From UBA2330 sp049293015 (GTDB taxonomy: Bacteria > Bacteroidota > Ignavibacteria > Tepidaquicellales > Tepidaquicellaceae): 64,000 nucleotides of DNA. A program made the position numbers and the translations under genes. The first letter of the stretch is position 1. Every line of letters starts with the position of its first letter. The stretch lies in contig JBATSB010000109.1 of the NCBI GenBank assembly GCA_049293015.1, positions 8,444-72,443 of the forward strand. Reading direction: 5' to 3'. Below, one piece after another: positions 42,773 to 51,394 of the stretch. The notes below the pieces were generated by a model that did not search any database, was not told where the DNA came from, and saw only the letters and a program-made list of their open reading frames with translations.

Positions 42773-43192
42773 TTATTTACTAGAATACATTTCCAGCAGC
42801 CTGGCATTTTCCTCTGAAAGCTTTAGTGCTGTGAGTTTGTTATACTGATTAAAAGCTATATGTCTGTAATCATCGGTTGTATTATAAACCAAGGAGATCA
42901 GCACAGAATCATTTTTATAAAATGTCATCGAGCCGGTGGAGATACAATACTGATATTCAAATGGTTCATTTGTTACAGTATTAATAATCTCAGATATATC
43001 TTTCTGATCTGTGATGCTTGAAGTTTTAACGATCATCTTTCCTGTAGAATCAAATCCGTCCTTATACATAAATTCTATCCTGTCGGCAGAAGATATTTCA
43101 TTCTTTATAGAAAAAGAATTTTCTTCACTGCATGAAGATAATATCAGAGTTGAAAATATTATCAGTACCGGATAAATAATTTTATATAACAT
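42773..43192 (-). CDS. small lipoprotein, unknown function
   Basis: A 139-residue protein with a lipoprotein signal peptide: hydrophobic stretch YPVLIIFSTLILSSC, where the lipobox cysteine is followed by SEE. The rest is a mixed alpha/beta soluble domain with an IEFMYKDGFDSTGK region. No family recognised. It is 38 bp upstream of the YHYH paralogue gene in the same orientation and may be co-transcribed with it. Confidence 0.7.
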   Translation of the reverse strand: MLYKIIYPVLIIFSTLILSSCSEENSFSIKNEISSADRIEFMYKDGFDSTGKMIVKTSSITDQKDISEIINTVTNEPFEYQYCISTGSMTFYKNDSVLISLVYNTTDDYRHIAFNQYNKLTALKLSEENARLLEMYSSK

Positions 43193-43339
43193 TAGGTGTA
43201 AAGAAGTTTATACAAAATAATTGATGTAAATTAACAGAGCAATAGGATAATTGTAAATAGATGTAACAATCATATGAGTCGAAAATGCTGGTGATAAATT
43301 CCCTGAGGTAAAATTGAAACAGAATTTCAATTTCAAGTG

Positions 43340-43365
43340 CGCTCCCAAACAGGAGTTTGTGAGCG
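43340..43365. repeat. short inverted repeat CGCTCCCAAAC / GTTTGTGAGCG
   Basis: Eleven-base arms with a single C-T mismatch and the tetraloop AGGA. It is GC-richer than its surroundings and resembles hairpin repeats scattered in intergenic DNA of several FCB-group genomes. It lies between the divergent lipoprotein and the TPP riboswitch and may also end a transcript. Confidence 0.55.
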
Positions 43366-43431
43366 AGCAGGAAAAAGACTTTCATTAAAAAATTATTCTT
43401 TTTACTTTTGAAAAGTTCTTTTTACAAATTA

Positions 43432-43508
43432 TCGGGGTGCTTTCAATTGATTACAGAAGGCTGAGATAAAACCCGCGAACCTGCTACGGATAATGCCGGC
43501 GAAGGAAA
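43432..43508 (+). ncRNA. TPP (thiamine pyrophosphate) riboswitch
   Basis: The conserved THI-box sequence is present in order: GGGGTGC (43434-43440), GGCTGAGAT (43459-43467) and ACCCGCGAACCTG (43471-43483), then GGATAATGCCGGCGAAGGAA (43488-43507). These are the pyrimidine-sensor GGCTGAGA and the phosphate-binding regions of the TPP aptamer. It is followed 12 bp later by a strong terminator and then by the TonB receptor gene, so TPP binding most likely triggers premature termination of that gene. Confidence 0.95.
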
Positions 43509-43519
43509 TAAAATTTTTT

Positions 43520-43567
43520 AAACGCTTAAATCTTTTTATCAGGTTCAAAAAGATTTAAGCGTTTTTT
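43520..43567 (+). terminator. terminator of the TPP riboswitch expression platform
   Basis: Perfect 18-bp stem: AAACGCTTAAATCTTTTT (43520-43537) and its complement (43547-43564), a nine-base loop and a T-rich tail. The receptor's ATG is only 13 bp beyond the tail. Riboswitch sequences that could pair with the stem's left arm were not resolved, so the antiterminator is not shown. Confidence 0.9.
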
Positions 43568-43580
43568 ATTTATAAAAAAA

Positions 43581-45992
43581 ATGAAAAAGACTTACATGCA
43601 GATATTTATTCTGTTCTTAACAATTCTATTGTTTTCTGAAAATACTATTGCTCAGAAGAGTGATGAGATTGAAACAACAGAAAGGAAAGATTCGGCGGAA
43701 TACAAAACAGAGACAATTGATGTAGATGCATTAAAAGGTTTTAAAAGATTGACTCCGATTACATTTGAAAATATTAAGAGAGCAGAGATTGAAAAAAAGT
43801 ACAGCGTACAGGATATTCCGATGTTGCTTAATGGATATACAAGTATAAACTCATATTCAGAATCCGGATCATCAATAGGTTATTCATATCTAACACTCAG
43901 AGGTTTTGATCAGAGAAGGCTTTCAATAATGATAAACGGAATTCCTCAGAATGATCCTGAAGATCATCAGGTATACTGGGTGGATATTTCAGATCTGGCT
44001 GCATCGGTTGAAAGCATTCAGATTCAGCGCGGTATTGGTTCGGCTTTGTACGGGTCGTCAGCAATCGGCGGATCTATAAATGTAGAAACTATAGACTTTT
44101 TTAAAAGGAAATTTCTAAATCTGACAGCGGGACTTGGAGATTTTAATACAAGTAAATATACATTTGAATATTCATCAGGAAATGTAGATAACGGATTTGG
44201 ATTTTACGGGAAGTTCTCAAAATTATATACAGACGGATACAGAGATCTTTCATGGTCAGATCACCTTTCATATTTTTTGAGTGCAGGAAAAGTGTTTGGT
44301 AATAATTCAGTGTTGAAAGTGAATTTTTTTGGCAGTCCGATACAGAATCATCTTGCATATCTGGGAGTTGATAATGCAGCACTGAACGGGGAGATCACGG
44401 GAGATATTTATAATGACCGAAAAATAAATTATCTGACTTATCCGGATGAGACGGATAATTATTTTCAGCCTCATTATGAGATGGTATATAACCTTCAGGC
44501 AAATAAAAATTTATACATAACGAATACTCTTAGTTATATAAATGGCAACGGCTATTTCAATTCACTGTTTCCTGTGGATTATGGATATGATTTTTCTTAT
44601 TACAAATTAGACCCATTTTATGTTTCCGATACGACTACATTCAATTCTTCTTATTACAGAAGAAATGAAGACGGGACTTTCTATTTTGATTCGACAAAAG
44701 GATATGAGATTGTAAGAAGTGATATGGTTACAAAGCTTACAGTGGATAACAATACTTACGGATGGTTTCCGAAAGTTCAGTTGACACATAGTCAAGGGAA
44801 AGGAAATCTGGTGATGGGAGGTGAATTAAGAATTCACAATTCTGTGCATTATGGTGAAGTAGTATTTGGTGAAGCACTTCCACAAGGTACAGAGCCATAT
44901 CATCAATATTATAATTATAAAGGCGGTAAAAATACTTATTCAATTTTTGCAAATGAGGTTTTTAGTTTTACAAAACAGATAACAGGAATGCTTGGTCTTC
45001 AATATATACATCACACATATGAATTGAGTGATGACAAATTTAAACCATATAACTTTACAGTGGACTATGATTTTTTTACACCGAGAGCAGGTGTGAATTA
45101 TAATTTCACAGACAAGATAAATGGATATGTGAATTTTTCACTGGCAGAGAGAGAGCCGAGATTAAAAGATATTTATGATGCTGAAGATCCATACAGTGTA
45201 CCAAATTTCAGAATAGTGGATGCTGAAAACGGAATATATGAAGATGCTCTGATACAATCTGAAAAGATGCAGGATCTTGAGATCGGCTTTGGATATGAAT
45301 CAGAAATATTGAAAGGCGGAATTAATTTTTATAATATGAATTTCGAAAATGAGATTGTAAACAATGGTCAGCTTGATAACGTTGGACAGCCGATTGTAGG
45401 GAATGCAGGAAGTTCAATACACAGAGGAATCGAAGTGGATTTTTTACTCAGACCATTTTTAGAAAAATATTATAAAGGATTTACAATTGGAGGAAATCTA
45501 ACTTTATCGGATAATTATTTTAATGAATATACAGAAATACTTGGAGCGGATTCAGTTGGTAATATAATTTATGGAAATGATTATTCGGGAAATAAAATAA
45601 TTCTGACACCTGATGTAATTGGAAATCTTTCTCTTGAATTTTATCCCTCGGCAGGTACTGGTGCGTATTTCACAATGCAATATATAGGCAAGCAGTATTT
45701 GGATAATTCAGAGAATGAAAGAAAAGATCCGTCTATTAGGGTTCAGCCTGGTTATGTGGATAAGTTTATAGATGCTTATACAGTTTTCAACGCAGGTATT
45801 TCAGTTGATATGATGTCATTTACAAAAAATAAGAATATTAAAAATGTATTTTCTAAACTTCAGTTGGATTTTAAAATAAATAATATTTTTAACTCACTTT
45901 ATGAGACATCGGGATATGTAAGTTATGGTGTACCGTACTGGTTACCTGCAGCTACAACTAATTATTATGCGGAGCTAAAGGTTGGTTTTTGA
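43581..45992 (+). CDS. TonB-dependent outer-membrane receptor, predicted thiamine/thiamine-precursor importer
   Basis: An 803-residue receptor. Signal peptide to about residue 24 (ENTIAQ), then a plug domain: YSVQDIPMLLNGYTSINSYSESGS, YLTLRGFDQRRLSIMINGIPQNDPEDHQVYW and IQIQRGIGSALYGSSAIGGSINVET are the standard plug motifs. Beta strands fill the rest, with the conserved AEREPRLKDIYD block in mid-barrel and an aromatic C-terminus (YYAELKVGF). The TPP riboswitch upstream assigns it to thiamine uptake, matching the OMR1-type TPP-regulated receptors predicted in Bacteroidota; the substrate is inferred from regulation, not from binding-site residues. Confidence 0.9.
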   Translation: MKKTYMQIFILFLTILLFSENTIAQKSDEIETTERKDSAEYKTETIDVDALKGFKRLTPITFENIKRAEIEKKYSVQDIPMLLNGYTSINSYSESGSSIGYSYLTLRGFDQRRLSIMINGIPQNDPEDHQVYWVDISDLAASVESIQIQRGIGSALYGSSAIGGSINVETIDFFKRKFLNLTAGLGDFNTSKYTFEYSSGNVDNGFGFYGKFSKLYTDGYRDLSWSDHLSYFLSAGKVFGNNSVLKVNFFGSPIQNHLAYLGVDNAALNGEITGDIYNDRKINYLTYPDETDNYFQPHYEMVYNLQANKNLYITNTLSYINGNGYFNSLFPVDYGYDFSYYKLDPFYVSDTTTFNSSYYRRNEDGTFYFDSTKGYEIVRSDMVTKLTVDNNTYGWFPKVQLTHSQGKGNLVMGGELRIHNSVHYGEVVFGEALPQGTEPYHQYYNYKGGKNTYSIFANEVFSFTKQITGMLGLQYIHHTYELSDDKFKPYNFTVDYDFFTPRAGVNYNFTDKINGYVNFSLAEREPRLKDIYDAEDPYSVPNFRIVDAENGIYEDALIQSEKMQDLEIGFGYESEILKGGINFYNMNFENEIVNNGQLDNVGQPIVGNAGSSIHRGIEVDFLLRPFLEKYYKGFTIGGNLTLSDNYFNEYTEILGADSVGNIIYGNDYSGNKIILTPDVIGNLSLEFYPSAGTGAYFTMQYIGKQYLDNSENERKDPSIRVQPGYVDKFIDAYTVFNAGISVDMMSFTKNKNIKNVFSKLQLDFKINNIFNSLYETSGYVSYGVPYWLPAATTNYYAELKVGF

Positions 45993-46115
45993 GAAAGAGG
46001 AAAGATATGGAAAATGCAATCAAGATAAATTATAAAAGTTAAGTATAGCAGTAGAGATTGGTTATAGGTAAAAGGATAAATCTGAAATCAGATTAGAGAT
46101 TGGCAGCAGGTGTCG

Positions 46116-46256
46116 AAACCTGACAGGTTTTCAAAATTCCAGATTCACATTAAATCTTCATCTGTAAACCTGTCAGGTTTTATATCAGACAAAACCTGAC
46201 AGGTTTTCAAAATTCCGGATTCAAACTAAATCATCAACTTTAAACCTGTCAGGTTT
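46116..46256. repeat. four palindromes AAACCTGWCAGGTTT in a 76-bp tandem duplication
   Basis: Copies at 46116-46130 and 46192-46206 (centre A) and at 46166-46180 and 46242-46256 (centre T). The spacing is 50, 26 and 50 bp, i.e. a 76-bp unit repeated twice. Within each unit the two copies face each other, so each unit can fold into one long hairpin or two small ones. Located between convergent genes, so a bidirectional terminator or REP-like element is possible. Confidence 0.85.
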
Positions 46257-46302
46257 CACACCCAAAAATGAATCTCCATACCAGATCCCAAATCTTTTTA
46301 TT

Positions 46303-47697
46303 TCAGTTCACTCTATATTTTATATTTAATCCGGCAGAAAGATTAGTCGTACCCGATGGAGTAAATATACTCATTATATTATTCGTCCCCATATCGATCA
46401 TTACCGGTCCGGCTTCTACTCCAAGACCGATACTTACAAGTGTATTCTCATCACCGCCAAAAGTTAATCCTGCCCTGGGAGAAAATATATCTCCAACATT
46501 ATACTCTGCACCAAGTCCAAATCTCGGCTCAGTTGTTCCGCCAAGATTACTTGTAATTCCCTGTATATAATCAAATGAAATACTGCCTGTTTCAAGTCCT
46601 GTCTGTTCCTTATTCTTTTTAGAATAAATTTTGTAAGTCGCGCCAAGTCTTGCTGTCGTTGGCAGACTTATACTGAAATCAGATACAGGAGTTTTCGTTG
46701 ATTTTACAGCATCCTTAAGAGAATCGATCTGCTCCTGATTTGTAACATCGGTTATTATAAAATTACCATTGTTATAATAAGTTGCATTGTTGGTATTCCA
46801 TTTTATATATCCAATATCAGTTATACTCAATCCAACACTAAGTCTACCCTGATCCGAAAACTCTTTTAAAACAAAATTAACTCCAGCATCAAACCCAAAC
46901 CCAAATCCCGCATTGCCTGAAGGAAATTTTATGGTGACATCATCTGTAAGCCCGGAATAAAGAAATTCAGATTCACCTGTTGACTGAATTGTGTTCTGTG
47001 AATTAGTTTGTATTGTCAGATTATTTTTTGTGGTCTCAAAATAATATATTCCGAACTGAGGTTTTACAGCCGCACCGATTGCAATGGATTCGAATAATTT
47101 ATTTTTATTGATCTTTAATAATTTTGCAAAAGAAATGTTAAGCTGTCTTGTCCAGTAAACGTTGAGAGAATTGTTTTCAAGATTATATAATCTGTCAGGT
47201 TCATTACCATACAACCCTAATTCCCAGAAATCTTTAGTAAGCAAAAAATCCGAAACGACCCTGTCTTCAAGAGAGATGCCTATTGTACCAATGTCTCCGT
47301 GATTATACAAAAAGGATAGTAATTTTCCTGAAGACGTCAAAGTAGATTTCTGATCACTTGCTGAATTTATTATATTCCGTTTATCAGAATCGGTCAGTGT
47401 AGTTGAGCTTCCGTCTGAGTTTTCTCCGAAGTAATCATTATAAAAATCCAGTGAAAGATAATTACTGTTGGTAAGAAATTGAAAAGTGGTAAGTAAATTA
47501 AAATAATACTTTGAATTATTTCCGCCTTTTTGAAAAACTATATTCGCAGGATTTTGATTAAAGGCATCTACTTCGTATGAATTTGATACTGAGGTGGAAC
47601 CCATAGATAAACCCCTGACATCATACAATATCTGTGATTGAATACTGCTTGATGTAAGAATGAAAAATAAAATGATAAGTAAATTTCTGATTCTAAT
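46303..47697 (-). CDS. DUF5723-like outer-membrane barrel protein, apparent AUU start
   Basis: The first usable conventional start (TTG 47628) lies after the signal peptide. In-frame upstream codons encode RIRNLLIILFFILTSSSIQSQ, a clear signal peptide, but there is no ATG, GTG or TTG before the TGA at 47719-47721; AUU at 47697 (or the adjacent AUU at 47700) is the best start, giving 464 residues. The mature N-terminus YDVRGLSMGSTSVS and the AFNQNPAN motif resemble DUF5723/PorV-type barrels; strands rich in Gly/Phe/Tyr continue to the end (AGLNIKYRVN). It starts 18 bp after the upstream lipoprotein gene, suggesting an operon. Confidence 0.75.
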   Translation of the reverse strand: MRIRNLLIILFFILTSSSIQSQILYDVRGLSMGSTSVSNSYEVDAFNQNPANIVFQKGGNNSKYYFNLLTTFQFLTNSNYLSLDFYNDYFGENSDGSSTTLTDSDKRNIINSASDQKSTLTSSGKLLSFLYNHGDIGTIGISLEDRVVSDFLLTKDFWELGLYGNEPDRLYNLENNSLNVYWTRQLNISFAKLLKINKNKLFESIAIGAAVKPQFGIYYFETTKNNLTIQTNSQNTIQSTGESEFLYSGLTDDVTIKFPSGNAGFGFGFDAGVNFVLKEFSDQGRLSVGLSITDIGYIKWNTNNATYYNNGNFIITDVTNQEQIDSLKDAVKSTKTPVSDFSISLPTTARLGATYKIYSKKNKEQTGLETGSISFDYIQGITSNLGGTTEPRFGLGAEYNVGDIFSPRAGLTFGGDENTLVSIGLGVEAGPVMIDMGTNNIMSIFTPSGTTNLSAGLNIKYRVN

Positions 47698-47714
47698 AAT
47701 TGCTTTAGTTTTTT

Positions 47715-49292
47715 TTAATCAAAATCTAATCTGTATGAAAGTGTACCATATCCGGCCAGACTTATTTTATCACCCGAACGTATTTTTACTGTGTTATTTG
47801 GATCTGGTATGTAATTAGGATCTGTAAACAACTGGTTCTCAAATATTATCTTGCCCATGTGTTTGATCTTTGATATATCAGTACTGTCTAATACAGCACT
47901 ATAAGAAGTAATTGTTGGAAGAGAAGAATATCCGTCCGCACCTACGGATCCTGCATTGAATATAACTGATGAATCCGGATTATTGCTTATCATTAATGTT
48001 ATCGGAAGCAGTGGATTGAAATTTGAATCCAGCACTAAAACTTTCGCAACATTTTTTAAAGGAATACCATTTACAGAAGTTAAAGTGAAAATTAATTTTT
48101 TCGCCTTATCAAGATTATTTCTTTGTTCCTCATTATCTATACCCACGTCTGCCGTATCTCTGAATATAACCGGTTTCGTAATACTTACATTTAAAGGTAC
48201 CTGTAAGATCAGTTTTAATGAAAGACTGTCTGTATAATTGACAGCTCCTTCCTGATAATCAAAATTTAAAAAATCAGTTCTCTCCAAAAAAATCTTTTTT
48301 GGAATGTTATTAATGAATTCCAGTATGTTGCTGTTATTTTCATTTATTGGATATGCAAGTGAATCATCTTTTTGAGGTAATGTAAGTGAAAAGATTGTAT
48401 CAATTTTATCTCCCGGTTCGCCATACTTCAAATATTTTAATCTGACTCTGTGACCATTTTTGTTTTCACCAACTATGGAAATATTCCGGAAATCTACCTG
48501 GTATAGTTCAGTAAATTTTTTCACGACAAAGAAATTTTTATCAGGAGTAATATTCGAAAAAGAAAGTTCTCCTTCAGGTACATCAGAGCCGAATGGATCA
48601 AGTATTTCTTCAAAATTAACTCCCGTATTCAGCGGCTTCAAAATCCCCTGTATACTTTTAATTGAATATTCGGAAAGTATATAACTGAATTTTACAGGGA
48701 CAGGTACTGCGGAAAAAAATATAATTTTTATATAAAGCTGATTATCAGGACTTTTATTTTTTATATAATGATCAGCTAAATTCAGTTCTATCGAAAGGTT
48801 TTTCCCCGAACTAACAGTTCCGTTTATTCTGACAGTATCATTATTATTTTTTTGGAATAAATTTTTTATCGTCGCGTCAAATGAATATTTGCTTTCAAAG
48901 TCATTATAAAATGTAAAGTTCAGATTTCCTGTAAGGAAATCCATCCCTGTAACAAAGGTTGAATCGTTAAATGTAATTATTGTATCAAGCTGTAATGTAC
49001 TTGGTGCAGTTACATATGTCTTTTCTATCCCGTCGAATTTAATATCTTCTCCAAAAGTTCTCTTGTAATTAGATTCTCCGTAAATGAACAACAGATTATT
49101 GTTAGAAGAATCTATTCCTATATTATTGCTTCTGTCAATAATATCAAAAATGTTATAGTTTTTTATAGTAAAAGGAATCCTCAGGTCAACGTCGTAATTT
49201 GGGAGAGCAGGAGATTTGATCTCACAACTATTAAACAAAATTGAAACAATGAAAAGGGAAATTAATTTTGCGGTAAAAAATCTGATATGCAT
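47715..49292 (-). CDS. large secreted lipoprotein, unknown function
   Basis: A 525-residue protein with a lipoprotein signal peptide (residues 1-23, FIVSILFNSC, then EIKSP). The body is beta-rich with segments such as DVDLRIPFTIKNYNIFDIID and repeated isoleucine/serine strands, typical of surface-exposed Bacteroidota lipoproteins. No catalytic motif is visible. The partner barrel gene starts 17 bp downstream. The pair may form a lipoprotein-barrel unit at the outer membrane. Confidence 0.7.
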   Translation of the reverse strand: MHIRFFTAKLISLFIVSILFNSCEIKSPALPNYDVDLRIPFTIKNYNIFDIIDRSNNIGIDSSNNNLLFIYGESNYKRTFGEDIKFDGIEKTYVTAPSTLQLDTIITFNDSTFVTGMDFLTGNLNFTFYNDFESKYSFDATIKNLFQKNNNDTVRINGTVSSGKNLSIELNLADHYIKNKSPDNQLYIKIIFFSAVPVPVKFSYILSEYSIKSIQGILKPLNTGVNFEEILDPFGSDVPEGELSFSNITPDKNFFVVKKFTELYQVDFRNISIVGENKNGHRVRLKYLKYGEPGDKIDTIFSLTLPQKDDSLAYPINENNSNILEFINNIPKKIFLERTDFLNFDYQEGAVNYTDSLSLKLILQVPLNVSITKPVIFRDTADVGIDNEEQRNNLDKAKKLIFTLTSVNGIPLKNVAKVLVLDSNFNPLLPITLMISNNPDSSVIFNAGSVGADGYSSLPTITSYSAVLDSTDISKIKHMGKIIFENQLFTDPNYIPDPNNTVKIRSGDKISLAGYGTLSYRLDFD

Positions 49293-49625
49293 AAAGTAGA
49301 TTGTAATACTGATTCTATTACAATCTTTGAAAGTTTAAAATTTTTTTTATTAATTTAGTCAAATATATTTTAAATAAAACTGAATTATTAAAATACTCTG
49401 AAAAATATTCAATCCTCTCAAAATCAGTATTGTCAAAGATCATTTTCACAAACCGTTAAAATTACAATTTGACATTTCGTAACAATATGAATAATTTATA
49501 TTGGTAAATGTAAATTTATGCTAATTAATCTTGGCTTCTCAAATTGAAGATAAAATTCAATATAAACTTTAAATGAAATTGAATATATTAACACACCTAA
49601 TAATAAATTAAACCAATCAAATAAA
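49293..49625. other. 333-bp recA upstream region
   Basis: No credible ORF. It is AT-rich and shared by the divergent lipoprotein gene and recA. A TTGACA hexamer (49469-49474) is followed 17 bp later by TAATTT, a weak sigma-70-like pair. An inverted repeat TTGAA-N7-TTCAA lies near 49541-49557. No recognisable LexA box was found. Confidence 0.4.
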
Positions 49626-50705
49626 ATGGCAGAAGATAAAGATTCAAAAATGAAATCTCTCGATTTAGCTCTCGAGCAGATACAGAAGGAATATGGCAAA
49701 GGTGCTATTATGAAACTCGGTGATAAACCGATTTTAAAGCTTGCTTCGATCTCCACCGGTTCGATTTCTTTGGATGCAGCACTTGGAATTGGCGGCGTTC
49801 CGAGAGGAAGGATACTTGAAATTTACGGTCAGGAATCTTCAGGTAAAACGACTATCTGTCTTCATATTATAGCAGAAGCTCAGAAAAATGGCGGTCTTGC
49901 AGCATTCATAGATACAGAACATGCTCTTGATACAGGATATGCTCAGAAGCTCGGAGTCGATGTGAATAATCTGCTGATCTCTCAGCCCGAATATGGTGAA
50001 CAGGCATTAGAGATCTGCGAAACTCTTGTAAGAAGTAATTCGCTTGATGTAATAGTAGTCGATTCAGTAGCAGCACTTACTCCAAGAGCTGAGATCGAAG
50101 GTGAAATGGGAGATGCAGTTATGGGCATGCAGGCAAGACTTATGTCTCAGGCATTGAGAAAATTAACTGCTGCTGTTTCAAAATCTAACGTTGTTCTGAT
50201 TTTCACAAATCAAATGAGAGAAAAGATCGGTATAATGTTTGGTGATCCGAATACAACTACAGGCGGTAAAGCTCTTAAATTCTATGCATCTGTGAGAATG
50301 GAGATCAAAAGGATAGCAGCTATTAAAGACGGAACTGATGTGATCGGAAACAGGACCAGAGTGAAAGTAGTAAAAAATAAAGTAGCTCCGCCTTTTAAAG
50401 AAGTGGAATTTGATATTATTTATAATGAAGGAATTTCAAAGATCGGTGATCTTATCGACATAGCAGTAAATAAGGAAATTATTAAAAAATCCGGTGCATG
50501 GTTTGCTTATGATGACAACAGGATGCAGGGTCGTGATGGTGTTAAAAAATTCCTTCAGGAAGACCGAAAGACACTTATGAAATTATACAGTGAAGTGAAA
50601 AATTCTCTGGGTATTACAGATGATGTAGAAGAACCTACAAATGGTAAAGCTCCTGTGGCTGAGACTGTTGGTGCTGATGAAGATTCATCATCAAAAAAGA
50701 AATAA
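49626..50705 (+). CDS. recA: recombinase RecA
   Basis: A 359-residue DNA-dependent ATPase for strand exchange. The Walker A motif is GQESSGKTT; LIISQPEYGEQALEI, VIVVDSVAALTPRAEIEGEMGD (Walker B and L1 region) and the L2 block IFTNQMREKIGIMFGDPNTTTGG are fully conserved. The acidic C-terminal tail ends in serines and lysines. Length and order are normal. It is followed by a terminator and recX. Confidence 0.98.
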   Translation: MAEDKDSKMKSLDLALEQIQKEYGKGAIMKLGDKPILKLASISTGSISLDAALGIGGVPRGRILEIYGQESSGKTTICLHIIAEAQKNGGLAAFIDTEHALDTGYAQKLGVDVNNLLISQPEYGEQALEICETLVRSNSLDVIVVDSVAALTPRAEIEGEMGDAVMGMQARLMSQALRKLTAAVSKSNVVLIFTNQMREKIGIMFGDPNTTTGGKALKFYASVRMEIKRIAAIKDGTDVIGNRTRVKVVKNKVAPPFKEVEFDIIYNEGISKIGDLIDIAVNKEIIKKSGAWFAYDDNRMQGRDGVKKFLQEDRKTLMKLYSEVKNSLGITDDVEEPTNGKAPVAETVGADEDSSSKKK

Positions 50706-50736
50706 TTAATTTGTTAATTTGTGTAAATTATAATAT

Positions 50737-50770
50737 ACTGCTGATCTGAAAATGGTCAGCAGTTTTTTTT
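50737..50770 (+). terminator. intrinsic terminator between recA and recX
   Basis: Stem ACTGCTGATC (50737-50746) / GGTCAGCAGT (50754-50763), seven-base loop, then seven T residues that run straight into the recX ATG at 50771. It leaves no separate promoter region for recX, so recX would depend on readthrough, as with the E. coli recA-recX arrangement. Confidence 0.85.
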
Positions 50771-51394
50771 ATGAAAATATCCGGAATAGAAAAACAGAAA
50801 AAAGAAAAGCAGAGATATAATATTTTGATAGACGGTGAGTTTTATACCGGACTATATGAGGATACTATATTTAAATTTGGATTGAGAATCGGCGATGAGA
50901 TCAGTGAAAAGGAAATTGATGAAATAAAAAATTATGATGAATTTAATTATGCAAAGACATGTGCATACAGAGCTCTTGCTTACAGACAACGCAGTAAAAA
51001 AGAACTGATCACAAAACTCAAACAGAAAAAAATTTCATTGCCTGCTATTATGAAAGTAATTGATCTTCTTGAAGAACAAAAATATCTTAACGATGAGGAC
51101 TTTGCTGAAAATTTTGTGAAAGAAAAAATAAAAAATAAACCTTTAGGGAAAAGAACTCTGATTTATAAACTTCAGGAAAAAGGCATCAGCAAAGAAATTT
51201 CTGAAGATGTAACTGCAAAAAATTATTCGGCTGAAGATGAATATGCAGCAGCTGCAAAATTACTGATTAAATTTATAAAAAAGGGAAGGTTTAAAGATGA
51301 ATATGATAAAAAATCCAAATGTTTCCGACATCTGGTTTCAAAAGGTTTTAACTTCGAAACAGCTAACCGTTTACTATCCGAAACAGAACTTTGA
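50771..51394 (+). CDS. recX: regulatory protein RecX
   Basis: A 207-residue alpha-helical protein. The RecX pattern is visible: NYDEFNYAKTCAYRALAYRQRSKKELITKLKQK, then LEEQKYLNDEDFAENFVKEKI, PLGKRTLIYKLQEKGIS, and a C-terminal RHLVSKGFNFETANRLL. RecX binds RecA filaments and inhibits or modulates them. It lies directly behind the recA terminator; the stem-loop leaves no room for a classical ribosome binding site. Confidence 0.93.
   Translation: MKISGIEKQKKEKQRYNILIDGEFYTGLYEDTIFKFGLRIGDEISEKEIDEIKNYDEFNYAKTCAYRALAYRQRSKKELITKLKQKKISLPAIMKVIDLLEEQKYLNDEDFAENFVKEKIKNKPLGKRTLIYKLQEKGISKEISEDVTAKNYSAEDEYAAAAKLLIKFIKKGRFKDEYDKKSKCFRHLVSKGFNFETANRLLSETEL

Noticed and set aside
41236..42807. Longer start at ATG 42807 for the YHYH/dockerin-like gene
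   Set aside because: It overlaps the upstream lipoprotein gene by 35 bp and puts 24 residues before a signal peptide; TTG 42735 gives a clean signal.
43182..43385. 67-residue minus-strand ORF covering the hairpin repeat
   Set aside because: No coding character, contains the inverted repeat, and overlaps the promoter region of the lipoprotein gene.
46116..46256. Possible CRISPR-like array (four regularly spaced repeats)
   Set aside because: Repeats are only 15 bp and palindromic, spacing alternates 50 and 26 bp, the intervening sequences are themselves duplicated, and no cas gene is present.
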